From Marinospirillum minutulum DSM 6287 (GTDB lineage Bacteria; Pseudomonadota; Gammaproteobacteria; Pseudomonadales; Halomonadaceae): a stretch of DNA of 64,000 nt. Below are positions 27,730 through 36,802 of the stretch, one piece after another. The first letter of the stretch is position 1. Each line of letters starts with the position of its first letter. The notes below the pieces were generated by a model. It made no database searches, was not told where the DNA came from, and saw nothing but the letters and a program-made list of their open reading frames with translations. A program made the translations under genes and the position numbers. The stretch spans positions 124,001 through 188,000 of the forward strand of contig NZ_AULO01000010.1 of NCBI RefSeq assembly GCF_000422325.1. The letters run 5' to 3'.

Positions 27730-28371
27730 TTAGTGTGCAGGCTGAGTAGACAACCAAGCCGCTACGGCCTTGATGTCACGATCATTCATACGTTCAGCAA
27801 TAGCTAACATTAGGTGTTGCGGATCATTGTCGCGCTTGCCTTCTTGCCAAGCTATTAGCTGACTTTCTAAATAGCCTGCATGTTGGCCTGCAATACCAGG
27901 AAAGTGTGCGCCAGCACCTTTATTGCCAGGGCCATGACAACTAGCACAGGGCACGATGTAGCGATCCCAGTCACCTTGAGTAACTAGCTTTTCACCATAA
28001 GCTAGTAGCTCAGTATCGGTTCCGCCACCAGCCGCTTTACCCGCTGATTGCTGACTGTAATAAACAGCTAAGTCTTTCATTTGCTGGTCATTAAGCATCA
28101 TTGCAAAAGGTGCCATGCTGGCGTTGACACGTTTACCACTTTTAAACTCTACTAGCTGTTTATAAATATAATTGGCATCCATTCCTGCAAGGCGCGGCCA
28201 AGATTCGCCACCCGGGATATTCATGCCATTACCATCAGCTTGGTGGCAGGCCATACAAATAGCAGAACTTGCTTTTCCGGCAGCTGCATCACCGTCTAAT
28301 GCAACTACTGGCAGGCTAAAAAATAGCCCTAACAACAACGCACTGAACTTTATTTTAGTTTTGCTTTCCAT
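27730..28371 (-). CDS. tsdB: TsdB-like dihaem cytochrome c (c4 type)
   Basis: 213 residues with a signal peptide (cleavage near VVALD, about 25) and two haem motifs, C39-C42-H43 and C142-C145-H146, in the tandem arrangement of cytochrome c4. TsdB proteins accept electrons from TsdA and pass them to terminal oxidases. Direct adjacency to tsdA supports that role, although an ordinary c4 cytochrome would look much the same. GAGGGG precedes the ATG. The 123-base gap upstream is the only room for a tsdBA promoter controlled by the neighbouring regulator. Confidence 0.85.
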   Translation of the reverse strand: MESKTKIKFSALLLGLFFSLPVVALDGDAAAGKASSAICMACHQADGNGMNIPGGESWPRLAGMDANYIYKQLVEFKSGKRVNASMAPFAMMLNDQQMKDLAVYYSQQSAGKAAGGGTDTELLAYGEKLVTQGDWDRYIVPCASCHGPGNKGAGAHFPGIAGQHAGYLESQLIAWQEGKRDNDPQHLMLAIAERMNDRDIKAVAAWLSTQPAH

Positions 28372-28494
28372 AAGCTTCCCCTCATTATTATCTAACTAGC
28401 TTTTATAGCCATCATCACCTTACTTTCTTTGTGCTCATACAGGTACTAGTAAATTATTCACCCAACTAGGGATTTCCTTTAGTGGATTTACTCC

Positions 28495-29130
28495 TTAAAA
28501 AGAAAAAGCTAAGGGCAAGCCCAGTAGCATGGCTGCATGGACTAATTCAGCCAAAGAATTAACCTGCATTTTTTGCATTAGGTTGTGCCTATGCACATCC
28601 ACTGTTTTTGGGCTTATATTCAGGTTAGCCGCTATTTTTTTAGCCTGTACTCCACAAATGAGTTGCAACATAACCTGCTGCTCTCTTTCTGTTAGCTCTG
28701 CATAACGCTGTGTTAGCTTGGTTAAAAGCTGTTGCTTAGTGAGTGCTAGTCGGTGGCTAGCTATCGCAGCTTGTAAACTGTCGAGTAATTGCTGGTCATT
28801 AAAGGGTTTTTCAAAAAAATCTGCAGCACCTAGCTTCATTGCTCTAACTGCCATAGTTACATCAGCATGGCCACTCATTAAAATACTAGGTAAAAGGATT
28901 TTTTGTTTTTTTAATGCTTGAAGCAGGTCTAAACCACTAGCTAATGGCATACGCACATCCATCAACAAGCAGCCTGGCTGCTGATCTAAAGGTAGGTTCA
29001 GTAACTCTAATGCGCTATTAATAGTGCATGTTTCTAAACCTACGGTTTGCAGTAGCCACTGCAAAGACTCAACCACCTGTGGCTCATCATCTAAAAGCCA
29101 AACGATGGCTGGTAGCTCTGTTTTATTCAT
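28495..29130 (-). CDS. FixJ/NarL-type response regulator, TtrR-like
   Basis: 211 residues. The receiver domain (about 8-122) has acidic D14-D15, phospho-acceptor D58 in LLMDVRMP and K108 in EKPF. A LuxR-type helix-turn-helix (about 142-205, with ELTEREQQVMLQLICG and SPKTVDVHRHN) binds DNA. The start at 29130 lies two bases after the stop of the kinase gene, so the pair is translationally coupled. The upstream kinase and downstream tsdBA suggest it activates thiosulfate/tetrathionate genes as TtrR does for tetrathionate reductase. That target is inferred from position. Confidence 0.88.
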   Translation of the reverse strand: MNKTELPAIVWLLDDEPQVVESLQWLLQTVGLETCTINSALELLNLPLDQQPGCLLMDVRMPLASGLDLLQALKKQKILLPSILMSGHADVTMAVRAMKLGAADFFEKPFNDQQLLDSLQAAIASHRLALTKQQLLTKLTQRYAELTEREQQVMLQLICGVQAKKIAANLNISPKTVDVHRHNLMQKMQVNSLAELVHAAMLLGLPLAFSF

Positions 29131-29132
29131 AG

Positions 29133-30893
29133 TTAACTCACTATAGGCCACTCTAAGCGGGCACACACACCACCTGTTGAATGCGGGAGGAGTTCAAGTC
29201 TAGCACCCTGAGCGGCTGCCAAGCTTCTACTAAGACTTAACCCTAACCCCATTCCATGTGTACGCGTGGTAAAAAAAGGCTCAAAAATATGCTGACTAGC
29301 TTCTGGCGTTAGCCCTTCACCCTCATCTATCACATCAAAAACTAAAACCTTAGCGGCAAGGTTTAGGCTAAGGTGAATGGCTATTTTCCCGCCTAGCTTA
29401 AACTGCATAGCATCTAAAGCATTACTTAGTAAATTGATAACTATCTGTAAAAACTCAACACGGTTGGCTTTTATGTGCGGCAGCTCTTCTGGCAGATATA
29501 GCTTTAGTTCAACCTGTTGCTGCTTCAAGCTGGCCTCCATAAACAGCCTAACTTCTTGCAGTAGCTTTTTTGGGTCTAGCTGTTCTTGACTGCTACTGCC
29601 TTTACGCATGAAGGCCCTTAGGTTACGTATAATTTCTGCCGCGCGTTCACCCTGCGCAGTTATTTTTTGTGCCGCAGCCAACAAGTTTGCTTTTTGCGGA
29701 AAGTCTTGAGTAGTTACTGCTTGTAATAAGCGCTGGCTGCCCTGTGCATAATTAACTATGGCTGTTAGGGGTTGATTCAATTCATGCGCCAAGCCTGATG
29801 CTAGTTCTCCCATAAGGGTAAAGCGAGAGAGGTGGGCTAGCTCTTGTTGTTTTTCTTGGTTGGTTTGCATTACTTCTTCTAAGGCTTGGCTACGTTTACG
29901 CACCAAGTAACCCACTCGAATATGGTGAGCAAATAATAAAACTAGTAATCCTGAACCCAGCATTAAAAGGTAACGGTAGCGGTAAACTGCGTTTAATAGA
30001 GGGTTGTGCGGAAAGGCTTCAAAAGGCCCAAGGCGTAGTCGTTCAAATAAATTATAAACAGGCTGATAAGAAAGAGGGGCTGACCACTGGGCTGGTTTAC
30101 CTTCTCTAGGCTTAAGTAATGCCTGCAATACTTGGGAGGCTTCAGCGGCAGTCGGTTTGCCAGTGCTTAAAAATGGCCAGTCGGGGTAGAGCTGACTTGA
30201 AGTAAGACAGGGGTAACCTGAATGTTGTCGTTCACCAATGACACGGTAATCAGCAAGGTTAATTCGCCCTTCTGCTGCTAACACTTCTGCCAAGCAACTA
30301 CGCACAATAATACCATCAACCTCACCCCTGGCTAGCTGGTCAAATAACTGTTCCATAGGAAAGCCAGTTAGCTGCCATTGTGCAAAATCTTTTTTAGGGT
30401 CTAAGCCTTCTTGCGCCAACTCATCCCAAATAAGCTGAAAACCACCAAAGGCATCAAAGGTTACCGCACCTAATTTTAACCCCTGTAAATCTTGCCAGGT
30501 ATGAATAGTTTGATTTTCTACAGGCACAAGTAGAACAGAGCCAACGGCTTGTTGAGCCAGTTCAAAGAAGGGATTATTTAGTGTTGCTAAGGGTGCTAGC
30601 TGGAAGGTTTGGCTAAGTTGAATGTAATGCCCAGGATTGGTAATGACATAGTCGAGCTTTTGTTGTGCTAAAGCGTCAGCAATACCTTCTAAGCTTAACT
30701 GATGTAGCTCTATTTGCTTGTCTGGAAACTGCTGCTTAAGTGCAGCCAGTGTTGGCTCCCAACTACTGGCTGCTTTTGCTTCATCTCGCCAATCTAAAAC
30801 ACCTAGTGCAATTACTGAGCTGGCATAAGCTGGCAGACCAGTAATTGCTAGTAGGTAAAAGCAAATTAAAACGCCTAGGCTTCTACCTAACAT
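29133..30893 (-). CDS. sensor histidine kinase with periplasmic PhnD-type binding domain, TtrS-like
   Basis: 586 residues: a signal/anchor at about 5-24, a periplasmic PhnD/TtrS-type solute-binding domain at about 27-290, a membrane segment at about 308-330, a dimerisation domain with phospho-acceptor H370 (GLAHELNQPL), and an ATPase domain with NLLSNALDAM, DEGEGL and GLGLSLS. TtrS is the tetrathionate sensor of Salmonella and Shewanella. The motif around C200 (IIVRSC) and C229 (GYPCLTSSQLYPDWPF) resembles that family, and the two cysteines could react with tetrathionate. It is 12 bases downstream of the NSS carrier gene and precedes the response regulator by two bases. Confidence 0.86.
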   Translation of the reverse strand: MLGRSLGVLICFYLLAITGLPAYASSVIALGVLDWRDEAKAASSWEPTLAALKQQFPDKQIELHQLSLEGIADALAQQKLDYVITNPGHYIQLSQTFQLAPLATLNNPFFELAQQAVGSVLLVPVENQTIHTWQDLQGLKLGAVTFDAFGGFQLIWDELAQEGLDPKKDFAQWQLTGFPMEQLFDQLARGEVDGIIVRSCLAEVLAAEGRINLADYRVIGERQHSGYPCLTSSQLYPDWPFLSTGKPTAAEASQVLQALLKPREGKPAQWSAPLSYQPVYNLFERLRLGPFEAFPHNPLLNAVYRYRYLLMLGSGLLVLLFAHHIRVGYLVRKRSQALEEVMQTNQEKQQELAHLSRFTLMGELASGLAHELNQPLTAIVNYAQGSQRLLQAVTTQDFPQKANLLAAAQKITAQGERAAEIIRNLRAFMRKGSSSQEQLDPKKLLQEVRLFMEASLKQQQVELKLYLPEELPHIKANRVEFLQIVINLLSNALDAMQFKLGGKIAIHLSLNLAAKVLVFDVIDEGEGLTPEASQHIFEPFFTTRTHGMGLGLSLSRSLAAAQGARLELLPHSTGGVCARLEWPIVS

Positions 30894-30905
30894 GCTTTAC
30901 CCTTA

Positions 30906-32252
30906 TTAAAGGTTAGTGAAGAACACCACTAAAACAGCAACAGGTGCTAAAAACCGAGTAATCATATTCCATAGGCTAAAGTCATAAATATCCAGACCCA
31001 GCTCTTCACGAACGCTTTCTTTATCTAAATGCCAAGCTACAAACACAATACCGCCTAAACCTGTTAAAGGCAGCATAAATTTGCTGGTGACTTGATCAAG
31101 CAGATCGAAGATGTTCAAGCCAAAAATTAAAAAGTCGCCTAGTAAATTAAATGACAAGAGTGCCAGCAAACCTAAGGCCCAAGCAGCGATACCTGAGACA
31201 AGCGTAGACTTAACACGATTTAAAGGTGTGCGCTCTTCGACGAACTCGACAACTGGCTCTAAAAGAGAAATGGCTGAAGTAATGGCTGCAAAGGTTAGCA
31301 AAACAAAGAAGGCGACACCGACAAACCAGCCGCCGGTAATATTACCAAAAGCCAAGGGTAGGGTTACAAAAATTAAGCCGGGTCCTGAGCTTAAATCTAA
31401 ACCTTCTGCAAAAACAATAGGAAAAATTGCCATACCAGCAGCAAGGGCAATAACCGTATCCATTATAACCACGGTACGTGCTGTTTGTAGCAGGTTGATG
31501 CTTTGACCCATGTAAGAACCGTAGGCCATCATAATGCCCATACCCAAAGATAAGGTGAAGAAAGCATGACCTAAGGCTGCCAGCACTACTTCACCCGTAA
31601 GCTGTGACCAATCAGGGCTGAACATAAAGGTTAATGCACGACCAAAACCACTGGTGGTTGCACCATAAATGACTAGCAGTAAAAGCAGCGCAGCTAAAGC
31701 AGGCATAAGAACAGTAGCAGCACCTTCTAGCCCTTTAGTAACACCACGCGCCACTATACCTATAGTAATTAGCATAAATAAGCTGTGCCAAACTAATAGT
31801 GTGACAGGGCTGGCTAACAAACCACCAAAGATAGCGCCAATACCCTCGGCATCTTGTCCAGCAAAATTACTCACCACGGCATCTTTAATATAAGACAGTG
31901 ACCAGCCACCTATCACGCTATAAAAAGAAAGAATTAAAAAGGCACCTAACACACCGCTGATACCCACTAAAACCCAAGCCTTGCTAGCCTTATTTTTTTC
32001 AGCTAAGTCACGCATGGTATTTACTGGGTTTTTTTGCCCACGGCGACCTAATAACCATTCACTCACAAGAATGGGCAAACCTATTAAAAATATACAGGCC
32101 AAGTAAACAAGCACAAAAGCTGCGCCGCCACTTTCTCCGACCATATAAGGGAACTTCCAAATGTTGCCCAAACCTACTGCTGAGCCGGTAGCGGCCAGCA
32201 CAAAGCCCATACGGGATGACCACTGGGCATGTACTTTGGTTGATGCGTTCAT
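30906..32252 (-). CDS. sodium-dependent transporter, neurotransmitter:sodium symporter (NSS) family
   Basis: 448 residues and about 11-12 membrane segments. The family signature is in segment 1: GSAVGLGNIWKFPYMVGE, where bacterial carriers bind Na+ and substrate. Known bacterial members import amino acids or related small molecules with sodium. The substrate here cannot be predicted. It is the first gene of a minus-strand run, with the TtrS-like kinase only 12 bases downstream, so it is likely co-transcribed with the sensor pair. That raises the possibility that it imports a sulfur compound or is controlled by the same signal. Confidence 0.9.
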   Translation of the reverse strand: MNASTKVHAQWSSRMGFVLAATGSAVGLGNIWKFPYMVGESGGAAFVLVYLACIFLIGLPILVSEWLLGRRGQKNPVNTMRDLAEKNKASKAWVLVGISGVLGAFLILSFYSVIGGWSLSYIKDAVVSNFAGQDAEGIGAIFGGLLASPVTLLVWHSLFMLITIGIVARGVTKGLEGAATVLMPALAALLLLLVIYGATTSGFGRALTFMFSPDWSQLTGEVVLAALGHAFFTLSLGMGIMMAYGSYMGQSINLLQTARTVVIMDTVIALAAGMAIFPIVFAEGLDLSSGPGLIFVTLPLAFGNITGGWFVGVAFFVLLTFAAITSAISLLEPVVEFVEERTPLNRVKSTLVSGIAAWALGLLALLSFNLLGDFLIFGLNIFDLLDQVTSKFMLPLTGLGGIVFVAWHLDKESVREELGLDIYDFSLWNMITRFLAPVAVLVVFFTNL

Positions 32253-32453
32253 AAATTTACCTTAAATCGGATGTTTATATTTATTGCTTACCAAACAGGG
32301 CGTTAGAATATAGCCTTGAGCAATTTGCAGCAAACCTAAGTTAAGAGCATTTTAGCCAGCCCAAGATGGCGACTTTTCTTCTAAGCCTCTGTTAAACTGA
32401 GTCAATTCTTTTTTATTATTTATTACATAATCGCTTTTGGAGCCAAATATCCC

Positions 32454-33887
32454 ATGACGCAGCAAAGCGCCCCTACCACTGAAACCAACCCAGCCACTAC
32501 TACCGAAAAACCTTGGGGTGGTCGTTTTAGCGAACCTACTGATGCCTTTGTAGAGGGTTTTACTGCCTCGGTAACCTTTGACAAGCGCCTTTACCACCAT
32601 GATATTCAAGGCTCTATTGCTCATGCCACCATGTTAACCCGTGTTGGTGTGCTAACAGAGGCTGAGCTAAAAGATATAACTACAGGCTTAGAAGCCATTC
32701 GCCAAGAAATAGAAAGTGGCAACTTTCAATGGTCAGTTAGCTTGGAAGATGTGCATATGAACATTGAAGCCGCTTTGACTGAACGCATAGGCATTACGGG
32801 CAAAAAGCTGCACACAGGCCGCTCACGTAATGATCAAGTAGCCACCGATGTACGCCTATATTTGCGTGATGAAATTGATGTATTAGCGGCTGAGTTATCT
32901 CGCTTACAAACGGGTTTAATTACCCTAGCTGCTGCAGAAGCTAACACCATTATGCCAGGCTTTACTCATTTACAAACTGCCCAACCAGTTACTTTTGGCC
33001 ATCACCTACTGGCTTGGAATGAAATGCTGCAGCGTGATTACGAGCGCCTAATGGACACACGTAAAAGGGTGAATGTTCTACCCTTAGGTGCTGCTGCTTT
33101 AGCAGGAACAACCTACCCTATTAACCGTAACTTAACGGCTGAATTGCTTGGTTTTGATCGTGCTTCTGAAAACTCTTTAGATTCTGTTTCTGACCGTGAT
33201 TTTGCCATTGAATTCTGTAGCTTTGCTGCCCTTCTACTAATGCACATGTCGCGCATGAGTGAAGAACTCGTACTTTGGACCAGCTCCCAGTTTGACTTTA
33301 TTAACCTGCCAGACCGCTTTTGTACGGGTAGCTCCATTATGCCGCAGAAGAAAAACCCCGATGTGCCAGAACTGGTGCGCGGTAAAAGTGGTCGTGTTTA
33401 TGGTCATCTAATGAGTCTGCTAACGCTTATGAAGTCTCAACCCTTGGCTTACAACAAAGACAACCAAGAAGACAAAGAGCCTTTGTTTGATACGATTGAT
33501 ACGGTAAAAGGCTGCTTACGGGCTTTTGCTGACATGATTCCAGCCCTAGAGCCACGCCGTGATGTAATGCGTGAAGCTGCACGCCGTGGTTTTGCAACCG
33601 CGACTGACCTAGCCGATTACCTAGTTCGCAAAGGTTTACCTTTCCGTGATGCACACGAAGTTGTTGGTAAATCCGTAGCTTTTGGTGTAGCTGAAAACCG
33701 TGATTTATCAGAAATGACTTTAGAAGAATTACAGCAATTCTCAACCATTATTACTGCCGATGTGTTTGATGTATTAACCCTAGAAGGCTCGGTAGCAGCC
33801 AGAGATCATCTAGGTGGTACTGCGCCAGCACAAGTCACTGCAGCAGCTAAACGTGCTTTAGCCTTGGTTGCTCAGCGTGATGAGTAA
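32454..33887 (+). CDS. argH: argininosuccinate lyase
   Basis: Splits argininosuccinate into arginine and fumarate, the last step of arginine synthesis. 477 residues, about 20 longer than E. coli ArgH because of a Thr/Pro-rich N-terminal extension before [10 protein letters not shown]. The fumarase/aspartase superfamily signature [12 protein letters not shown] is complete, and [12 protein letters not shown] and [10 protein letters not shown] are the other conserved blocks. The last eight bases overlap the start of the small lipoprotein gene lptM. Confidence 0.96.
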   Translation: MTQQSAPTTETNPATTTEKPWGGRFSEPTDAFVEGFTASVTFDKRLYHHDIQGSIAHATMLTRVGVLTEAELKDITTGLEAIRQEIESGNFQWSVSLEDVHMNIEAALTERIGITGKKLHTGRSRNDQVATDVRLYLRDEIDVLAAELSRLQTGLITLAAAEANTIMPGFTHLQTAQPVTFGHHLLAWNEMLQRDYERLMDTRKRVNVLPLGAAALAGTTYPINRNLTAELLGFDRASENSLDSVSDRDFAIEFCSFAALLLMHMSRMSEELVLWTSSQFDFINLPDRFCTGSSIMPQKKNPDVPELVRGKSGRVYGHLMSLLTLMKSQPLAYNKDNQEDKEPLFDTIDTVKGCLRAFADMIPALEPRRDVMREAARRGFATATDLADYLVRKGLPFRDAHEVVGKSVAFGVAENRDLSEMTLEELQQFSTIITADVFDVLTLEGSVAARDHLGGTAPAQVTAAAKRALALVAQRDE

Positions 33888-34005
33888 AGTCTTTAAATTT
33901 TTTGTGCTTAGCCTGCTCCTACTACTAGCCGTTGGCTGTGGTCAAAAAGGTGACTTATACCTACCCGAGCCAGAAGCCAAACTAACTCAGGATACAAGAG
34001 CTTAA
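33880..34005 (+). CDS. lptM: LptM (YifL), small lipoprotein of the LPS translocon
   Basis: 41 residues, easily missed. A hydrophobic signal segment ends at lipobox AVGC (C20), followed by the family hallmark [11 protein letters not shown]. In E. coli LptM binds the LptDE translocon and helps its maturation, including disulfide formation in LptD. It starts inside the end of argH (8-base overlap). Its stop TAA shares its last base with the lysA start ATG, so all three are coupled. The position between argH and lysA is conserved in related genomes. Confidence 0.93.
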   Translation: MSKVFKFFVLSLLLLLAVGCGQKGDLYLPEPEAKLTQDTRA

Positions 34006-35261
34006 TGACTATGGAATTTTTTACTTACCGTGAAAACCAGCTTTATGCTGAAGATTTAGCAGTCCAACAATTAGCACAAGAGTTTGGTACTCCGCTTTAT
34101 GTTTATTCCCGCGCCAGCTTAGAAGAGCGCTACCAAGCCTATGCAGAACCCTTGGCTGGTCGTCCACATTTAATTTGCTACGCTGTTAAAGCTAACTCTA
34201 ATCTAGGTGTACTTAATGTTTTAGCTCGTTTGGGTGCAGGTTTTGATATTGTATCTGCAGGTGAATTAGAACGCGTTTTAGCTGCTGGCGGTGACCCTGC
34301 CCGCGTTGTTTTTTCAGGCGTAGGCAAACAAACCGATGAAATTCGCCGTGCGCTTACTGTGGGTATTAAATGCTTCAACGTAGAATCTATTCCAGAGCTT
34401 TTGCGCATAGAAGCAGTAGCAGAAGAAATGGGTCAGGTAGCCCCCATTTCTATTCGGGTAAACCCAGATGTTGACCCTAAAACCCACCCATATATTTCTA
34501 CAGGTTTAAAAGCCAATAAGTTTGGTATTGCTTTTGAACTTGCTAGAGAGGTTTATCAACAAGCTTCATCGCTACAACACCTTAAAGTAATCGGTGTTGA
34601 CTGCCACATTGGCTCGCAAATTACCCAGCTATCACCTTTTTTAGATGCCCTAGATCGCATTTTACTACTCGTCGATCAACTAAAAGAAGATGGTATTGAA
34701 ATCCGTCACCTAGATTTAGGCGGTGGCTTGGGTGTACGTTATCAAGATGAAACACCCCCCTCTCCAGCCGAATACGTTGAAGCGCTTTTAGAGAAACTAG
34801 GCGACCGTGAATTTGAGTTAATTTTTGAGCCAGGTCGCGCCATTGCTGCTAATGCAGGCATTCTATTAACGCGTGTTGAATACCTAAAAGAAGGCGAAGA
34901 GAAAAACTTTGCCATAGTGGATGCCGCCATGAACGACCTCTTGCGACCTGCGCTTTATGACGCTTGGCAAGGCATTATTCCTGCTTCAATAAAAGAAGAC
35001 GGTTCAAATAAAACTTGGGATATTGTTGGTCCTGTCTGCGAAACAGGTGACTTCCTAGGTAAAGACAGAGAGCTTAACCTAACAGCCGGTGATCTTTTAG
35101 CTGTAACCTCAGCAGGTGCCTATAGCTTTGCCATGGCCTCTAACTACAACAGCCGCAATCGCCCTGCGGAAGTTATTGTTGATGGGGCAGAGCGTCACTT
35201 GGTGCGCCAACGTGAAAGCTATGAACAGCAAATGGCTGGTGAGCATAGCTTACCTAAATAA
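34005..35261 (+). CDS. lysA: diaminopimelate decarboxylase
   Basis: A PLP-dependent fold-type III enzyme converting meso-diaminopimelate to lysine. In 418 residues, the cofactor lysine is K62 in CYAVKANSN. The glycine-rich phosphate loop GGGLG, EPGRAI and the active-site cysteine in GPVCETGD are intact. A second ATG at 34011 is an alternative start. It lies between lptM and dapF in a tightly packed operon. Because the adjacent dapF product has altered active-site residues, intact LysA means the cell still needs meso-diaminopimelate from somewhere. Confidence 0.97.
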   Translation: MTMEFFTYRENQLYAEDLAVQQLAQEFGTPLYVYSRASLEERYQAYAEPLAGRPHLICYAVKANSNLGVLNVLARLGAGFDIVSAGELERVLAAGGDPARVVFSGVGKQTDEIRRALTVGIKCFNVESIPELLRIEAVAEEMGQVAPISIRVNPDVDPKTHPYISTGLKANKFGIAFELAREVYQQASSLQHLKVIGVDCHIGSQITQLSPFLDALDRILLLVDQLKEDGIEIRHLDLGGGLGVRYQDETPPSPAEYVEALLEKLGDREFELIFEPGRAIAANAGILLTRVEYLKEGEEKNFAIVDAAMNDLLRPALYDAWQGIIPASIKEDGSNKTWDIVGPVCETGDFLGKDRELNLTAGDLLAVTSAGAYSFAMASNYNSRNRPAEVIVDGAERHLVRQRESYEQQMAGEHSLPK

Positions 35262-35273
35262 TGAGTTAAGAAA

Positions 35274-36104
35274 ATGCTAGTTCATTTCACCAAAATGCAC
35301 GGTTTAGGCAACGACTTTATGGTGGTAGATCAAATATCCCAAAAGGTTAGACTTCGCCCTGAACATGTACGTCGCTTATCTGACCGTAATCTTGGTGTAG
35401 GTTTTGATCAGCTATTAATTGTTGACCCCCCATCTAACCCTGAGTTTGATTTCTGCTACCGAATTTTTAATGCTGACGGTACAGAAGAAAAAAACTCAGG
35501 AAATGGCGCCCGCTGCTTTGCCGTTTTTGTGCATGAAAAAAAACTAACCTGCAAAAAAACACTAAAAGTAGAAACCGCTGGTGGCCCATTAATTGTAACC
35601 TTGAATGACAAGGGTCATGTAACGGTAGATATGGGAGTGCCTTGTTTAGACCCTTCTAGTCTACCTTTTCAAGTTGAAGCCCCAGCAATTAGCTACTCGC
35701 TAAACCTAGCTCAACAACCTATAGAGATTGGCGCAATTTCTATAGGCAACCCCCATGCCATTACGCGTGTTGAAGACGTAGCTACTGCTGAGGTTAACAA
35801 GCTAGGTGCAGAAATAGAAAACCATCCCTACTTTCCTAATCGAGTAAATGCTGGTTTTTTACAGGTGCTTTCTCGCACGCAAGGGCGATTAAGGGTTTAT
35901 GAGCGAGGTATAGGCGAAATTCTTGCTTCTGGCACTGGTGCTTCTGCGGCTATGGTTTATGGTCGATTACAGGGCTGGTTTGATTCACGTGTTGAAATTC
36001 AATTACCCGGTGGCAGATTACAAATTGAGTGGCCAGGAGAAGGACATTCAGTCAAGCTAACTGGGCCAGTACAAAGAGTTTTTGAAGGACAGATTTTCTT
36101 ATGA
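35274..36104 (+). CDS. dapF: diaminopimelate epimerase DapF with serine in place of both catalytic cysteines
   Basis: By overall sequence this is a clear DapF (276 residues; KMHGLGNDF, NLGVGFDQLL, FNADG, SGNGARCF, YERGIGE, LPGGRL). The family epimerises LL- to meso-diaminopimelate with a thiol/thiolate pair, C73 and C217 in E. coli numbering. Here the matching residues are both serine: S75 in NSGNGARC (codon TCA at 35496-35498) and S219 in ASGTGAS (codon TCT at 35928-35930). The surrounding loops are otherwise intact and the frame is undamaged. The enzyme may work with serines, have another substrate, or be inactive. It overlaps the next gene by four bases (ATGA). Confidence 0.93.
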   Translation: MLVHFTKMHGLGNDFMVVDQISQKVRLRPEHVRRLSDRNLGVGFDQLLIVDPPSNPEFDFCYRIFNADGTEEKNSGNGARCFAVFVHEKKLTCKKTLKVETAGGPLIVTLNDKGHVTVDMGVPCLDPSSLPFQVEAPAISYSLNLAQQPIEIGAISIGNPHAITRVEDVATAEVNKLGAEIENHPYFPNRVNAGFLQVLSRTQGRLRVYERGIGEILASGTGASAAMVYGRLQGWFDSRVEIQLPGGRLQIEWPGEGHSVKLTGPVQRVFEGQIFL

Positions 36105-36802
36105 GCTTGGTAACACCCAACCAAAACAAACAAAACCCTACAAATCAAGTGTTAAACGCTGAACAGGTGGCTAATTGGCTTAGCCAAAATAGTGACTTTT
36201 TTATTGGTCGAGAAAATATTCTGGCTAGTATGCAGTTAAATCACAACTGTGGTGACTCAGCAGAATCCTTACTGCTTTATCAACTAAAACTACTACGCCA
36301 AGAACTCAACCAGCATAAACAAAATCATGAACAATTACTGAATACTGCACGAGACAATGAAAAGCGCTTAAAGCGTATTGAGCGGTTACTGGTAAAGCTA
36401 TTAGAAGCAGAAAATACCGAAGAGTTGGTTACGCTTCTTAAAGAAGAACTAGAGCAAAACTTTAATCTGCCTTACCTAAGGGTTTGGAGCCATAGCAAAA
36501 TTGAAAACCTTCCAAAAGCTACGGAAGAACAGCAGCAAGCCCAACTAGCCTTGCTAGCTAATAAGTCTTCAATAAACTTACAGCTAGATACTAAAAAAGC
36601 AACGCTCTTTGGCTTAGATGAATTGCAGCAGGGCTCGGCGATTGTTTGTCGTTTAAGTCATTCAAACCACCTTGGCCTGCTGGTGATTGCTCACCCTTCC
36701 AGCAATCACTTCCGCCAGCAAGATACTTTATTTGTGGAATACCTAGGCGCTATAGTTAGTGCTCTAATTCATCGTCATCAGCCAAAGAATCAAGCGTTTT
36801 AG
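36101..36802 (+). CDS. DUF484 family protein (GAF-like)
   Basis: 233 residues: an N-terminal segment [13 protein letters not shown] typical of DUF484, a coiled coil at about 65-105, and a GAF-like C-terminal domain. The molecular function is not established; in many gammaproteobacteria the gene lies between dapF and xerC. Here xerC is absent and the gene instead runs into engB on the opposite strand, with the two coding regions overlapping tail to tail by 47 bases (36756-36802). Its start overlaps the dapF stop (ATGA), so it is translated from the same message. Confidence 0.88.
   Translation: MSLVTPNQNKQNPTNQVLNAEQVANWLSQNSDFFIGRENILASMQLNHNCGDSAESLLLYQLKLLRQELNQHKQNHEQLLNTARDNEKRLKRIERLLVKLLEAENTEELVTLLKEELEQNFNLPYLRVWSHSKIENLPKATEEQQQAQLALLANKSSINLQLDTKKATLFGLDELQQGSAIVCRLSHSNHLGLLVIAHPSSNHFRQQDTLFVEYLGAIVSALIHRHQPKNQAF

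Noticed and set aside
31111-31506. Lys/Pro/Thr-rich plus-strand open frame opposite the NSS carrier
   Set aside because: Composition is the antisense image of membrane-segment codons, and the opposite strand is clearly coding.
32352-32624. 90-codon minus-strand open frame across the argH start
   Set aside because: It overlaps the conserved argH N-terminus and has no homology-like pattern.
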